Below the pieces are notes generated by a model. It did no database searches, had not been told where the DNA came from, and worked only from the letters and a program-made list of their open reading frames with translations. The translations under genes were made by a program, and so were the position numbers. A stretch of DNA of 64,000 nucleotides, taken from the NCBI GenBank assembly GCA_001683825.1, contig LXTR01000089.1, positions 62,001 to 126,000 on the forward strand, in the 5' to 3' direction. Numbering within the stretch: position 1 is the first letter of the stretch; the number at the start of each line of letters is the position of its first letter. The stretch comes from Flavobacteriaceae bacterium CP2B (GTDB taxonomy: Bacteria; Bacteroidota; Bacteroidia; Flavobacteriales; Flavobacteriaceae). Shown piece after piece: positions 35,272 through 44,764 of this stretch.

Positions 35272-37530
35272 ATGGCACTGGTAAAGACTTCAATGGGAAG
35301 ACGCATGTTCATCCAATCATCAGCCCTGGCCGGGGGTGGCCTGGTATTGGGCTTCAACTGGCTGGCTTCCTGCAAACGGGAACCCGAAGTGGTGGGGCTG
35401 CAAATGCCCAAGGAATGGTATGAGATAAATGCCTACCTGAAAATAGGAGACAATGGGGTGGTAACCATCATGTCACCCAACCCGGAGATCGGGCAAAACG
35501 TCAAGACTTCCATGCCCATGATCGTGGCCGAAGAGCTGGACGTGGATTGGAATAACGTAATCGTAGAACAGGCGCCGTTGAAAACAGAAGCGTTTACCTG
35601 GCAGGTAGCCGGAGGCAGCCAGTCCATTCGAAACGGATGGGAGCCGTTGAGGATGGCCGGGGCCACCGCCCGGGAAATGCTCAAGGCCGCCGCCGCCCAG
35701 GCCTGGCAGGTACCGGTAACCGAGATCACCGCAGCTGCCGGTATGCTAAAACACGAGGCGAGTGGGAAATCTGCAGGCTATGGGGAAATGGCTTCCGCCG
35801 CTGTCAATATCCCGGTACCCGAAGAAGTGGTACTCAAGGAACCCAAAGATTATAAGATCATCGGGACGTCCCGGAAAAATGTGGATGGCAAAAAGATTGT
35901 AACTGGTCAACCGCTTTATGGACTGGATTACAGGCAGGAAGGGATGTTGATTGCCATGCCGGTACATCCGCCGGCATTTGGAATGAAACTGAAATCCTAT
36001 GATGCTACGGATGCCAAGGCCATGCCTGGCATCAAAGATGTTTTTACCATCAACCTTTACAATGAGAATTTCCCGAGGGGGGCTTTTGACCACAGTGTGT
36101 TCGATGAGCTGGTTATTGTACTGGGAAATACCACCTGGGAGGTAATGCAGGCCAAAAAAGCACTGAAAATAGAATGGGAAAAAGCGGGTGATGTTGCTGT
36201 AGACATGCAATTTTTTGGGAACCCGACAACAGTGAAACACCCGTCCGGACTTGAAAGTTCGAGTGCTCATAAAGAACAAATGGAACAATTAAATTCCAGG
36301 CCAGGCAAGGTTGTCCGAAAAGACGGGAACCCGGAAGCCGCCTTCAGGAATGCGGCAAAAGTGATAGAACGCACCTATAGTTGCCCTTTCCTGGCACACA
36401 ATACCATGGAACCCATGAACTTCTTTGCCAATGTCACAGCCGATAAAGCTGAATTGGTCGGGCCGATCCAAACACCAGAATGGACAGAACCGGCTGCTGC
36501 AGCAAGACTTGGAATGCCATTGGAGAAGGTGGATATTATGATGACCCGTATGGGGGGTGGCTTTGGCCGGAGACTTTACGGTCATTTTGTTGTAGAAGCC
36601 GCCGCCATATCCCAGAAAGTAGGGGCGCCTGTGAAATTGGTATATACCCGGGAAGATGATATGTCCCAGGGCACATACCGGCCCACCTACCTGGCTACCT
36701 ATCGCGCTGCCCTCGACGAAAATAATAATTTAACGGCCTTCCATGTAAAAGCTGGGGGTATCCCGGAAAGTCCTTTGTTCGCGAATCGTTTCCCGGCAGG
36801 GTCCGTGGATAACTACCTGGCCGAAGACTGGACTATCGACTCCAATATTTCTACAGGCGCTTTCCGCGCGCCCCGTTCCAACTTTATCGCAGGGGCCGAA
36901 CAGGCGTTCCTGGATGAGGTGGCAGAGGCCATGGGCAAAGACCCGATTGATCTGCGGCTGGAACTACTGGACCGGGCCAAGAACAATCCCGTGGGTGAGG
37001 ACAATGATTACGAGGCCGACCGCTACGCCGGGGTGCTGAAACTCGTAAAGGAAAAATCGGGTTGGGGCCAGGAGCAGGGCAACGTGCACCGAGGCGTATC
37101 TGCCTATTTTTGCCACAACAGCTATGTGGCCCAGGTACTGGACCTTGTGATGGAGAGCGGGCAACCTAAGGTAGAACGTGTTTGCTGCGCCATCGACTGT
37201 GGTATCGTCATTAACCCCGATGCGGCCACCAACCTCGCGGAAGGGGGCATTGTTGATGGTATAGGCCATGCCATGTTCAGCGAGTTGACCTTTGCGGACG
37301 GGGTGGTGCAACAGCAGAATTTTGACAAATACCGCTTGATCCGCCATAGTGAAGCACCCAAAAATATAGATGTGCACTTTGTGGATAACGGCATAGATCC
37401 GACGGGGCTGGGAGAACCCCCATTTCCCCCTATCATGGGAGCTTTGGCCAATGCCTTGTACAAAGCCACGGGCACCCGATACTATGACCAGCCGTTTATG
37501 GGCAATAAACAACAACGGGTAATCGGGTAG
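35272..37530 (+). CDS. Molybdopterin hydroxylase large subunit (IorB-like), copy 2
   Basis: A 752-residue paralogue of the gene at 32379, alignable end to end with few gaps. Same Tat signal (GRRMFIQ, 9-15) and lipobox-like LASC (Cys34), MoCo loop GGGFGRR (about 426) and catalytic Glu in GLGEPPFPP. Differences cluster in the region around residues 255-330 (FNINLYNENFPRGAFDHSVFDE-type versus YEKMFFDTRTFNE in copy 1), which may alter substrate pocket access. Tandem duplication around one shared iorA is the simple explanation. Followed by a strong terminator. Confidence 0.88.
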   Translation: MALVKTSMGRRMFIQSSALAGGGLVLGFNWLASCKREPEVVGLQMPKEWYEINAYLKIGDNGVVTIMSPNPEIGQNVKTSMPMIVAEELDVDWNNVIVEQAPLKTEAFTWQVAGGSQSIRNGWEPLRMAGATAREMLKAAAAQAWQVPVTEITAAAGMLKHEASGKSAGYGEMASAAVNIPVPEEVVLKEPKDYKIIGTSRKNVDGKKIVTGQPLYGLDYRQEGMLIAMPVHPPAFGMKLKSYDATDAKAMPGIKDVFTINLYNENFPRGAFDHSVFDELVIVLGNTTWEVMQAKKALKIEWEKAGDVAVDMQFFGNPTTVKHPSGLESSSAHKEQMEQLNSRPGKVVRKDGNPEAAFRNAAKVIERTYSCPFLAHNTMEPMNFFANVTADKAELVGPIQTPEWTEPAAAARLGMPLEKVDIMMTRMGGGFGRRLYGHFVVEAAAISQKVGAPVKLVYTREDDMSQGTYRPTYLATYRAALDENNNLTAFHVKAGGIPESPLFANRFPAGSVDNYLAEDWTIDSNISTGAFRAPRSNFIAGAEQAFLDEVAEAMGKDPIDLRLELLDRAKNNPVGEDNDYEADRYAGVLKLVKEKSGWGQEQGNVHRGVSAYFCHNSYVAQVLDLVMESGQPKVERVCCAIDCGIVINPDAATNLAEGGIVDGIGHAMFSELTFADGVVQQQNFDKYRLIRHSEAPKNIDVHFVDNGIDPTGLGEPPFPPIMGALANALYKATGTRYYDQPFMGNKQQRVIG

Positions 37531-37548
37531 TATGTAATATTTAACACG

Positions 37549-37577
37549 AAAAAAGGGCCGTATTTCGGCCCTTTTTT
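37549..37577 (+). terminator. Terminator of the ior gene set
   Basis: Twelve-base stem AAAAAAGGGCCG/CGGCCCTTTTTT with a TATTT loop, 18 bp after the second iorB stop. Confidence 0.85.
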
Positions 37578-37645
37578 ATACCCTGGATGTAAGCGGTATT
37601 TCAAATAAACCAGGCTTCAGACCAGAATTTCACCGCTATGTTTTT

Positions 37646-37697
37646 GCAGTGGGTTTTGGTAAATTGTCCTTAGGGGAGGAGGGGACTTTGGTCCCCG
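37646..37697. repeat. Intergenic repeat, copy 1 of 3
   Basis: GCAGTGGGTTTTGGTAAATT followed by GTCCTTAGGGGAGGAGGGG and ACTTTGGTCCCCG. The last part folds as GGGGAC/GTCCCC. Copies 2 and 3 are at 37787-37839 and 37970-38021. No gene is visible in 37578-38291. Confidence 0.85.
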
Positions 37698-37786
37698 CCA
37701 TTTCCCGGAATTCACCCACCGGGCTATTAAAAGCGTTTCCGTTGCCGTAACTCTTGACACCAACCCTTTTTGGGTGCTTCCTCCCT

Positions 37787-37839
37787 GCAGTGGGTTTTGT
37801 TAAATTGTCCTTAGGGGAGGAGGGGACTTTAAGTCCCCG
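37787..37839. repeat. Intergenic repeat, copy 2 of 3
   Basis: Nearly identical to copy 1; the hairpin loop differs (GGGGACTTTAAGTCCCC), with the extra A-T pairs keeping the stem intact. Confidence 0.85.
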
Positions 37840-37969
37840 TTATTTACTTCAAGCCCTTTTTTAGTTTTTGGTTCACCAGGGTATACCGGCCCATGATCTG
37901 TGTGCTGGCTTTAGGAAACAAAAGCCCATTTTATCCCAAAAAGCATGATAATTTCCCTGCTTTGTTCCT

Positions 37970-38021
37970 GCAGCGCATTCTGGTACATTGTCCTTAGGGG
38001 AGGAGGGGACTTTGGTCCCCG
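37970..38021. repeat. Intergenic repeat, copy 3 of 3
   Basis: The first 20 bases are diverged (GCAGCGCATTCTGGTACATT), the rest matches copy 1 including the GGGGACTTTGGTCCCC hairpin. The remaining bases to 38291 hold nothing I can name. Confidence 0.8.
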
Positions 38022-38291
38022 TTTTTACCTCGAATTAGTAGCATTAGGATGCTGGATCTTTTTGAGCATGTTAGCCCTCCACTTAAATCCGTTAAGAAAA
38101 CATCTGTTTTTACCGGGTCTTCCTATATTTTGTAAAAAAATTGTGACGGCCCTTGTACCCCGCCTTTGTGACCTGCCAAAACAGCACGCCCTGATTCCAT
38201 AAGTGGTTTTAAGGCTATCTGGTCCACAGGTATAGCCACGAAGGACCCATCCGTGTCTTCCCAGGCATCTTGCCCGGATAAGGGCGGGATA

Positions 38292-39758
38292 TCATTGTTT
38301 GGGGATGCCCGGATGCCTTTCCATGAAATCCCGGGCATAGTGTTCACAAAGCTCTATGACCTCCATAACATCCGAAAATTCAGTTCTGGGGTTTATCAGA
38401 CACAGTCTAAGGACTACCTGCCCGTGTAACATGGTAGTAGCCAGTATGGCCTCCCTGGACAAGGTTATTTGTTTGACGATCTCCTGGTTGATCTGGTCCA
38501 GCGTTTTTTCCCCCAGTCCCAACTGGATGGGGTTATACCTGAAATTAAGGATGGCCAGGTTGGCATGAGATATGACTTCCCATTCAGGGCTCTTTCGCAT
38601 ATGGAGTTCTACCTCTTCCGCCAGGTCAATCCCATGTGTTATTGCCGTCCTGAACGATTCTAAACCAAATGTTTTAATCGAAGTATAGAATTTTAAGGCC
38701 CGGAACCTGCGGGTGAGTTCCAAACCGTGTTCATGGAAATTGATCTCGGATTCATTTCCCTCTATATCCCTCAGGTATTCGGGGCTTTCACTAAAAGCGG
38801 CACTGAGCCACTGGTGGTTTTTGACCAGCAGGCAGCCGATGTCATAGGGTTGAAAGAACCATTTGTGGGGATCTACGGTAAGAGAATCGGCTTTATGGAT
38901 CCCTTTTAAGGCTCGTGCCCCTTTTTTCGAAAGGATGGCCGCGGCGCCGTAGGCTCCGTCAACATGCAACCAGAGGTCTTCCCGCTTACAAATGTCACTG
39001 AGGTCATCAAGGGGGTCTACCGTTCCCGTATTCGTGGTTCCCGCCGAGGCGATAATACAAAAGGGTTGCAGGCCTTCGAGGCGGTCTCTGGCGATGGCAT
39101 TCGACAATTTGTTCAGGGAAATCCTGAACTCTGAATCAGTAGGGATCAGCCGTACCTGCTCTTTGTGGAACCCCATGATTTTGATGGCTTTGATATTGGA
39201 GGAATGCGCCTGGTCTGACAAATAAATGACCGCTTTAGAAAAATCGTTCCCACATTTGTGCCTCCTGGCAGCCAGCAAAGCTGTCAGGTTGGCCATAGAA
39301 CCGCCGCTGGTAAAGAGGCCTCCTCCCTTTTTAACGGGAAAATTAAAGATCTGGAGCAACCAGTTGATGGTGATAATTTCCAGTTCTGAAGCTGCCGGGG
39401 AGGCACTCCAGCCACCGGAAAATATATTGAAGCCCGACGCGAGGGTGTCTGCCAATACGCTGATATAATTGCTGGGGCTGGGGACAAACGCAAAAGATTT
39501 GGGGTGTGAGAACAAGTCGTTGTTCACCAGGATTTCTCGGATTACATAGTCGATGACCTGCATGGCATCTTCCCCTTTTTCGGGGATGCCTTCAACCAGT
39601 AGTGCGTCCATTTCCTTTCGGGTACCCAATGCCACCGGCTTCTTGCTATTCAGGTTCTTAAAATGCTCCACCAGGGTATCCACTATGTGGTACCCGTAGT
39701 CCCGCATTTCCTTTTCGGTAAGAGTAAGTGTATAGTTTTTGTCTTTTGAAGTGTGCAT
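38292..39758 (-). CDS. PLP-dependent group II amino acid decarboxylase
   Basis: A 488-residue fold-type I decarboxylase like aromatic-L-amino-acid or glutamate/2,4-diaminobutyrate decarboxylases. FTSGGSMANLTAL binds the PLP phosphate region, SDQAHSS holds the ring-stacking His185, HVDGAYG gives Asp267 for the pyridine nitrogen, and DPHKW carries the PLP lysine (Lys299). The product would be an amine such as tyramine or tryptamine, or a diamine; specificity cannot be read off. The next gene on this strand upstream encodes an aldehyde dehydrogenase. Confidence 0.88.
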   Translation of the reverse strand: MHTSKDKNYTLTLTEKEMRDYGYHIVDTLVEHFKNLNSKKPVALGTRKEMDALLVEGIPEKGEDAMQVIDYVIREILVNNDLFSHPKSFAFVPSPSNYISVLADTLASGFNIFSGGWSASPAASELEIITINWLLQIFNFPVKKGGGLFTSGGSMANLTALLAARRHKCGNDFSKAVIYLSDQAHSSNIKAIKIMGFHKEQVRLIPTDSEFRISLNKLSNAIARDRLEGLQPFCIIASAGTTNTGTVDPLDDLSDICKREDLWLHVDGAYGAAAILSKKGARALKGIHKADSLTVDPHKWFFQPYDIGCLLVKNHQWLSAAFSESPEYLRDIEGNESEINFHEHGLELTRRFRALKFYTSIKTFGLESFRTAITHGIDLAEEVELHMRKSPEWEVISHANLAILNFRYNPIQLGLGEKTLDQINQEIVKQITLSREAILATTMLHGQVVLRLCLINPRTEFSDVMEVIELCEHYARDFMERHPGIPKQ

Positions 39759-39893
39759 TATGTCTTTGTTTCCTTTTAAAATATGCTTGCCATTTTACCC
39801 CGTCTTGCCTAAATACCTGCGGATTTATGGGCGGATTTGACTCAAAGGACCAACGCCGGTTCCTTCATTTTATTTTTGGACTATCCCGGGACT

Positions 39894-41297
39894 TTAAAAC
39901 CATCGCAATGTAATATTCGCCACCCGTTGCTTAAAGCTATTGTAAGGCGGAAATAACAGTTCCATGGCGGTGGGGAACGTTTGTTTGAGTACGGCCCGCT
40001 GGTTTGAAAATTCCTTAAAACCGTAAATTCCATGTGATTTTCCGATTCCACTGTTGTTAACACCGCCAAAAGGGAGATGGTGGTTGCTGTATTGCAGGAG
40101 GTTGGTGTTGACACAACTGCTGCCCGCCCGGGTTTGTTTTAGGATATGGTTGGTTGATTTTCGGTTTTTGCTGAAGATATAAAGCGATAGCGCTTTTTCA
40201 CGGGCATTGATGTATTGGATGGCTTCCTCCGTGTTCCTATAGGTAACCATGGGCAAAAGGGGGCCAAAGATCTCCTCCTGCATCAGGGTAGCGGTCTCCG
40301 GCACCTTGCGCAAAAGGGTGGGGGCCATGTACCGGGAGTCGGCTTCATAGGTCCCTCCAAACGACAGCACGGCTCCCTTGTCAAGCGCATCCTCCAGGTG
40401 GTTTACCAGGCGCTTAAAGTGGCTGTTGTTCACGATCCTGGCATATGAGTGCGATGCGATGGGCTGCGGCCCAAAGAAAGACCTTACCTGTTTTTCCAAC
40501 GCCTGGCCCAGACGATCGGCGACGGATTCCTGTACCAGGAGGTAATCTGGGGTTATGCAGATTTGCCCCGAATTCAGGAATTTTCCCCATGCGATTTTTT
40601 TGGCCGCCCCCTTTATGTCTGCAGTTTCATCTACAATGCAGGGTGATTTCCCCCCCAACTCCAAAGTGACAGAACTGAGGTGTTCTGCGGCCGCCTTCAT
40701 TACAATTTTTCCCACCCGGGGCGATCCCGTAAAGAAGATGTGGTGGAAAGGGAGCGCCAAAAGGGCAGTGGATACCTCTATGCCTCCTTCTACCAGAGCC
40801 ACTTCATTTTCCGGAAAAAGATCGGCTATGATTTGGCCCATCACTGCTGTGGTATGCGGGGTCATCTCCGAGGGTTTCAGGATCGCTGCGTTCCCTGCGG
40901 CTATGGCCGCTACCAGGGGGCCAAAGGTAAGGTTGACCGGGAAATTCCAGGGCGAGATGATAAGGCACACCCCTTTGGGTTCATACCGGTACCAGGATGT
41001 GGTTCCCAGCAAGGCACTGGGCGTAGGCACCTTGCGGGCCGCCATCCAATGTCGCAACTGCTTCTTCGCGTGTTTTATTTCCTTGACCACCTGGTAGATC
41101 TCTGTGAGGTCGGTCTCAATAGTTGGTTTTCCAAAATCGGCCAACAAGGCATCCTGCAATGGTTTCCTGTAGGTCTTTTCAATGGCTTGTTGGAGGGCGT
41201 GCAGTTTTTTTACCCGCTGCTTCCAGCCGGTGGCGGCCACCTGGTATTGGTTTTTTTGCTGGGCTTTAAAGCGTTCTATCAGGTTGTCTAATTTCAT
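39894..41297 (-). CDS. Aldehyde dehydrogenase, class 3-like
   Basis: A 467-residue NAD(P)+-dependent aldehyde dehydrogenase. Landmarks: SPWNFP (115-120), FTGSPRVGK (Rossmann turn, 189-197), TLELGGKSP with the general base Glu213, SGQIC with catalytic Cys247, and PFGGVNNSGIG near the end. The short length and C-terminal LPFGG-x-N-x-SG form match the class 3 (YwdH-like) group. I start at MKLDNLIERF; the 57 upstream in-frame codons do not resemble the family. It may oxidise aldehydes derived from amines of the neighbouring decarboxylase, which is inference. Confidence 0.9.
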   Translation of the reverse strand: MKLDNLIERFKAQQKNQYQVAATGWKQRVKKLHALQQAIEKTYRKPLQDALLADFGKPTIETDLTEIYQVVKEIKHAKKQLRHWMAARKVPTPSALLGTTSWYRYEPKGVCLIISPWNFPVNLTFGPLVAAIAAGNAAILKPSEMTPHTTAVMGQIIADLFPENEVALVEGGIEVSTALLALPFHHIFFTGSPRVGKIVMKAAAEHLSSVTLELGGKSPCIVDETADIKGAAKKIAWGKFLNSGQICITPDYLLVQESVADRLGQALEKQVRSFFGPQPIASHSYARIVNNSHFKRLVNHLEDALDKGAVLSFGGTYEADSRYMAPTLLRKVPETATLMQEEIFGPLLPMVTYRNTEEAIQYINAREKALSLYIFSKNRKSTNHILKQTRAGSSCVNTNLLQYSNHHLPFGGVNNSGIGKSHGIYGFKEFSNQRAVLKQTFPTAMELLFPPYNSFKQRVANITLRWF

Positions 41298-41558
41298 ATG
41301 AATTCTGGGTGAATCATTGGAGCCTTCAAGATAAGGATATAGCTTCAGGTTTTTGACAATGGAATGAAATGAATATCCATACGGGTTATGTATGACGGTA
41401 ATTATCCCCTTCAAACCAATGACGAACCTATTTTTCGGATAGGCCCCTGTTTTAATGAGGATAGGCAAGGCAATTCTTCCACCAAAGAAGAATAATCATA
41501 ATAACTATTTTTCACAAACCCCAACTTTCCGTAAATTAAGGTCATAATATTCAAGGCA

Positions 41559-42221
41559 ATGGCAAACAAGCGTTTACTGGCAGCTAACGGCCGATTTGTT
41601 AGTGTACTGCTCATTCTTATTATGGTTACGGCTTCCTCCCCGGGGCAGGAGGTGCGCAGTGCATCTGTGCTCGACCAGAAAGTGAAGGCTGTCCTGGACC
41701 AAAAGAAAGGGCAGTGGCGCGATATGAATGTCCCGGCTTCAGACGGGCAGTTGCTCTATGACATCATTCTGAAAAATGGCTTTACCAGGGGTCTGGAAAT
41801 AGGTACCTCTACCGGGCATTCCACGATTTGGATTGCCTGGGCCATGAGCAAAACAGGGGGGAAACTTATTACTATTGAAATTGACGAAAGACGGCAGAAG
41901 GAAGCCCTGGCTAATTTAGAGGAAGCCGGATTGTCTGATTATGTGGATGCCCGCCTGGCCAATGCGCACGACCTGGTGAAGGAATTAAAAGGCCCTTTTG
42001 ATTTTGTCTTCAGCGATGCCGATAAGGACTGGTACATTAATTATTTTACGGATGTATCCCCAAAACTGGTGAAAGGCGGATGCTTTACCGCACATAATGT
42101 CCGCCCGTCCAGGGGGATGTCCGGTACCCGCGCATACCTGAAGTATGTGCAGGACATGGATACTTTTACGACCACCGTGGAAAACCGGGGCGGGGGCCTG
42201 GCCATCAGCTATAAAAAGTAA
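41559..42221 (+). CDS. O-methyltransferase-like protein with a signal peptide
   Basis: A 220-residue protein whose body is a class I SAM-dependent O-methyltransferase of the caffeoyl-CoA/catechol type: [16 protein letters not shown] is the SAM loop, [12 protein letters not shown] the acidic ribose-binding strand, and [11 protein letters not shown] the metal-binding Asp segment. The first 30 residues ([19 protein letters not shown]) look like a cleavable signal peptide, odd for an enzyme needing cytoplasmic SAM. It is followed closely by two other exported enzymes. It may act outside the cytoplasm in an unknown way or the leader may be a membrane anchor. Confidence 0.75.
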   Translation: MANKRLLAANGRFVSVLLILIMVTASSPGQEVRSASVLDQKVKAVLDQKKGQWRDMNVPASDGQLLYDIILKNGFTRGLEIGTSTGHSTIWIAWAMSKTGGKLITIEIDERRQKEALANLEEAGLSDYVDARLANAHDLVKELKGPFDFVFSDADKDWYINYFTDVSPKLVKGGCFTAHNVRPSRGMSGTRAYLKYVQDMDTFTTTVENRGGGLAISYKK

Positions 42222-42273
42222 TACCGATAGAAGAGCCCAAATGGGAAGGTTACCTAGATTTAAAAAAATAACT

Positions 42274-43158
42274 ATGAAAAAAATCAGGAAGGAAGACATC
42301 AGCCAGGAAGTATTTAACCTTTATGATGACTATGCCCACGATAGGGTAAGCAGGAGGCTATTTATGGACAAACTCTCTACCTACGCGGTTGGCGGGATTA
42401 CCGTAGGTTCGTTGCTCAGTTTTATGTCACCGGATTACGTGAAAAAAATCCAGATCAATCAGGATGACCCGCGATTGGAATCTGGCTACGTTACCTATGA
42501 ATCCCCCAAGGGTGGCGGCAGCATCAAAGGATTACTATCCAGGCCTGCAGAGGCCACCGGCCAATTGCCTGGCATCGTGGTGGTCCACGAAAACCGGGGC
42601 CTGAACCCCCATATAGAAGATGTGGGCCGAAGGGCTGCCCTGGCCGGTTTCATCTCCCTGGCCCCAGATGCACTGACCCCGCTGGGTGGCTACCCGGGAA
42701 ACGATGATGAAGGGAGAGAACTTCAACGACAGCGGGACCGGGACGAAATGCTGGAAGACTTTATTGCCGCTTACAACCACCTTAAATCACATCCGCAGTG
42801 TACGGGCAAGGTAGGCGTGGTAGGCTTCTGTTTTGGGGGGTGGATTTCCAATATGATGGCCGTGAAAATACCGGACCTGGCGGCGGCAGTGCCTTTCTAC
42901 GGGGGGCAGCCCACCGAGGATGTTGAAGATATCAACGCGCCCCTCTTGCTTCAGTATGCAGGCCTGGATGAGCGGGTCAACGCGGGCTGGCCGGCCTATG
43001 AAGCGGCGCTAAAGGAACACCATAAAGAATATACCGCCTATATGTATCCCAATGTCAACCATGGTTTTCACAACGACACCACCCCCCGTTATGATCGGGA
43101 AGCCGCTGAACTGGCCTGGCAACGTACGGTTGATTTCTTTAAGGAACACCTGAAATAG
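42274..43158 (+). CDS. Dienelactone hydrolase family protein
   Basis: A 294-residue alpha/beta-hydrolase of the dienelactone hydrolase family. Nucleophile motif VGFCFGG (Cys186), an Asp in GLDERVN and His in VNHGFHND complete the triad. The N-terminus has SRRLFMDKL followed by a hydrophobic stretch ([16 protein letters not shown]), a pattern I know from YghX-like proteins with a Tat-like leader, so export is likely. I start at MKKIRKEDI because the longer frame overlaps the previous gene. It lies 52 bp after the methyltransferase-like gene. Substrate unknown. Confidence 0.85.
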   Translation: MKKIRKEDISQEVFNLYDDYAHDRVSRRLFMDKLSTYAVGGITVGSLLSFMSPDYVKKIQINQDDPRLESGYVTYESPKGGGSIKGLLSRPAEATGQLPGIVVVHENRGLNPHIEDVGRRAALAGFISLAPDALTPLGGYPGNDDEGRELQRQRDRDEMLEDFIAAYNHLKSHPQCTGKVGVVGFCFGGWISNMMAVKIPDLAAAVPFYGGQPTEDVEDINAPLLLQYAGLDERVNAGWPAYEAALKEHHKEYTAYMYPNVNHGFHNDTTPRYDREAAELAWQRTVDFFKEHLK

Positions 43159-43234
43159 GCGAAATCGCAAATCATATGAATCGCAATCACACCCGGTAGC
43201 CACCGGGTACTAAATAACAACTAGTCAAAAAAAA

Positions 43235-44530
43235 ATGAATCTTAAATCACGTACCCTTGCCCTTTTGTTGGTTGCTACAGGCTTGTTGGGCCTATTTGCA
43301 CAGGAAACCACCCATGCCGGTGGATATACAGTAATTATTGAAGGATATGATTGGGGACCGGCGGTGAGCCGGGTGGTTGTGCCAATGGGAGAAACCCTTG
43401 CGGAAACCCATTCGGCCAACTATACAGTAACCGTGGAACGAAGTGCCGAAGGGGTGGAAATGTCGCCCGAAGAGGCCGGCGGTAGCAGGCAGGTCGTTTA
43501 TTCCTATGTTTCAGATGACAGGGGCAAGCTGGCCGCTACGGGAGAACATGTGACCCTGGTGCTCTTTGTAGGGCCCAATCATGTTCTGGGCTCCCCTATA
43601 AAATACATCCGCAGGAACAACCGCGGAAGCAATCAATGGATTGATTACAAGGTAACCATTACCAATAACACGAACAACAAGGTTTGGGATACCGAGGCTT
43701 CACGGATCATGCCCGGGATAGACAAATTTGATTTGAACGGGAAGTACCAACATAGTGATGATATTAACCTGACCTATGCTTCTTTCAAACCTGAGGCAAC
43801 GGCTCAAAAATCGCCCTTGATCATCTGGTTGCACGGCGGGGGCGAAGGGGGGACCGACCCAAGCATCCCCCTGATAGCCAATAAGGCCTGGAATTATGCC
43901 TCAGACGAGATTCAACACTTTTTCGGGGGGGCCTATGTACTGGTACCCCAAAGCCCGACATTCTGGATGCAAAGTCCCAGCGGGGAATACACCCGCGGGG
44001 GTGAGAACGATATTTACAACGAGGCGCTTATGGCCCTTATTAAAAAATATGTATCGGAAAACCCGGGTATTGATGCCAACCGTATTTACGTGGGCGGTTG
44101 TTCCAACGGTGGCTATATGAGCCTGAAACTCATCCTGGAACAGCCCGGGTATTTTGCGGCCGGCTACATAAGTGCATTGGCGTACCATGCCGAACACCTT
44201 AGCGATGAACAAATCAATACCATCAAAAATGTTCCTATGTGGTTTGTCCATGCCGCAGATGACCAGACCACGGTACCCGGGCAAACCGTGCTGCCCACCT
44301 ACAAAAGGCTTATTGGGGCCGGTGCCAAAAACGTCCACCTTTCCTACTATGACCATGTGACGGACATCACCGGTTTCTTTGGAGGCGATGATTTCCGATA
44401 TAACGGCCACTGGTCGTGGATTTATTCCCATGCAAACCATGCCAATTTTGATTTTGACGATAAGCCCGTTATCGTAAACGGCAGAACGGCCACCATCATG
44501 GAATGGCTGGCGGACCAGTCAAAAGACTAA
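43235..44530 (+). CDS. Exported esterase with N-terminal Ig-like domain
   Basis: A 431-residue secreted protein: signal peptide (1 to about 28), a beta-rich domain of about 130 residues (GYTVIIEGYDWGPAVSRVVV), then an alpha/beta-hydrolase beginning SPLIIWLHGGGEGG. The nucleophile is Ser290 in GCSNGG, with an Asp in HAADDQTTVP and a likely His in the last 40 residues. The layout matches EstA-like esterases of Thermotoga and related polyhydroxybutyrate-depolymerase-like enzymes. It follows the dienelactone hydrolase by 76 bp and is probably in the same transcription unit. Natural substrate unknown. Confidence 0.82.
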   Translation: MNLKSRTLALLLVATGLLGLFAQETTHAGGYTVIIEGYDWGPAVSRVVVPMGETLAETHSANYTVTVERSAEGVEMSPEEAGGSRQVVYSYVSDDRGKLAATGEHVTLVLFVGPNHVLGSPIKYIRRNNRGSNQWIDYKVTITNNTNNKVWDTEASRIMPGIDKFDLNGKYQHSDDINLTYASFKPEATAQKSPLIIWLHGGGEGGTDPSIPLIANKAWNYASDEIQHFFGGAYVLVPQSPTFWMQSPSGEYTRGGENDIYNEALMALIKKYVSENPGIDANRIYVGGCSNGGYMSLKLILEQPGYFAAGYISALAYHAEHLSDEQINTIKNVPMWFVHAADDQTTVPGQTVLPTYKRLIGAGAKNVHLSYYDHVTDITGFFGGDDFRYNGHWSWIYSHANHANFDFDDKPVIVNGRTATIMEWLADQSKD

Positions 44531-44764
44531 CCATACGAAAATCAGGTTATTTCAGCCTACCCAGGGGGTAGACCCTCTGCCATGCATTTCGGTACGTAAA
44601 AGTACTTTCAGCAGGGGTATACACGCCAGGCGAGGATCTCGTGGAGGGGGCGGCTATACCCGGAACGGAATTTTTAATGCGAAAATGATGCTCCTTCCGG
44701 GAGCGTATAATTTTTTTTGTAGGCTGAAATAATCTTCGTTATTTAAAGTCCACAACGGAACCTT

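Noticed and set aside
37945-38202. 85-codon open frame on the plus strand
   Set aside because: It includes copy 3 of the intergenic repeat and shows no protein-like pattern beyond chance hydrophobicity.
38123-38347. 74-codon minus-strand open frame after the decarboxylase
   Set aside because: Half of it overlaps the decarboxylase gene and the remainder matches no family I know; possibly a remnant but not supportable.
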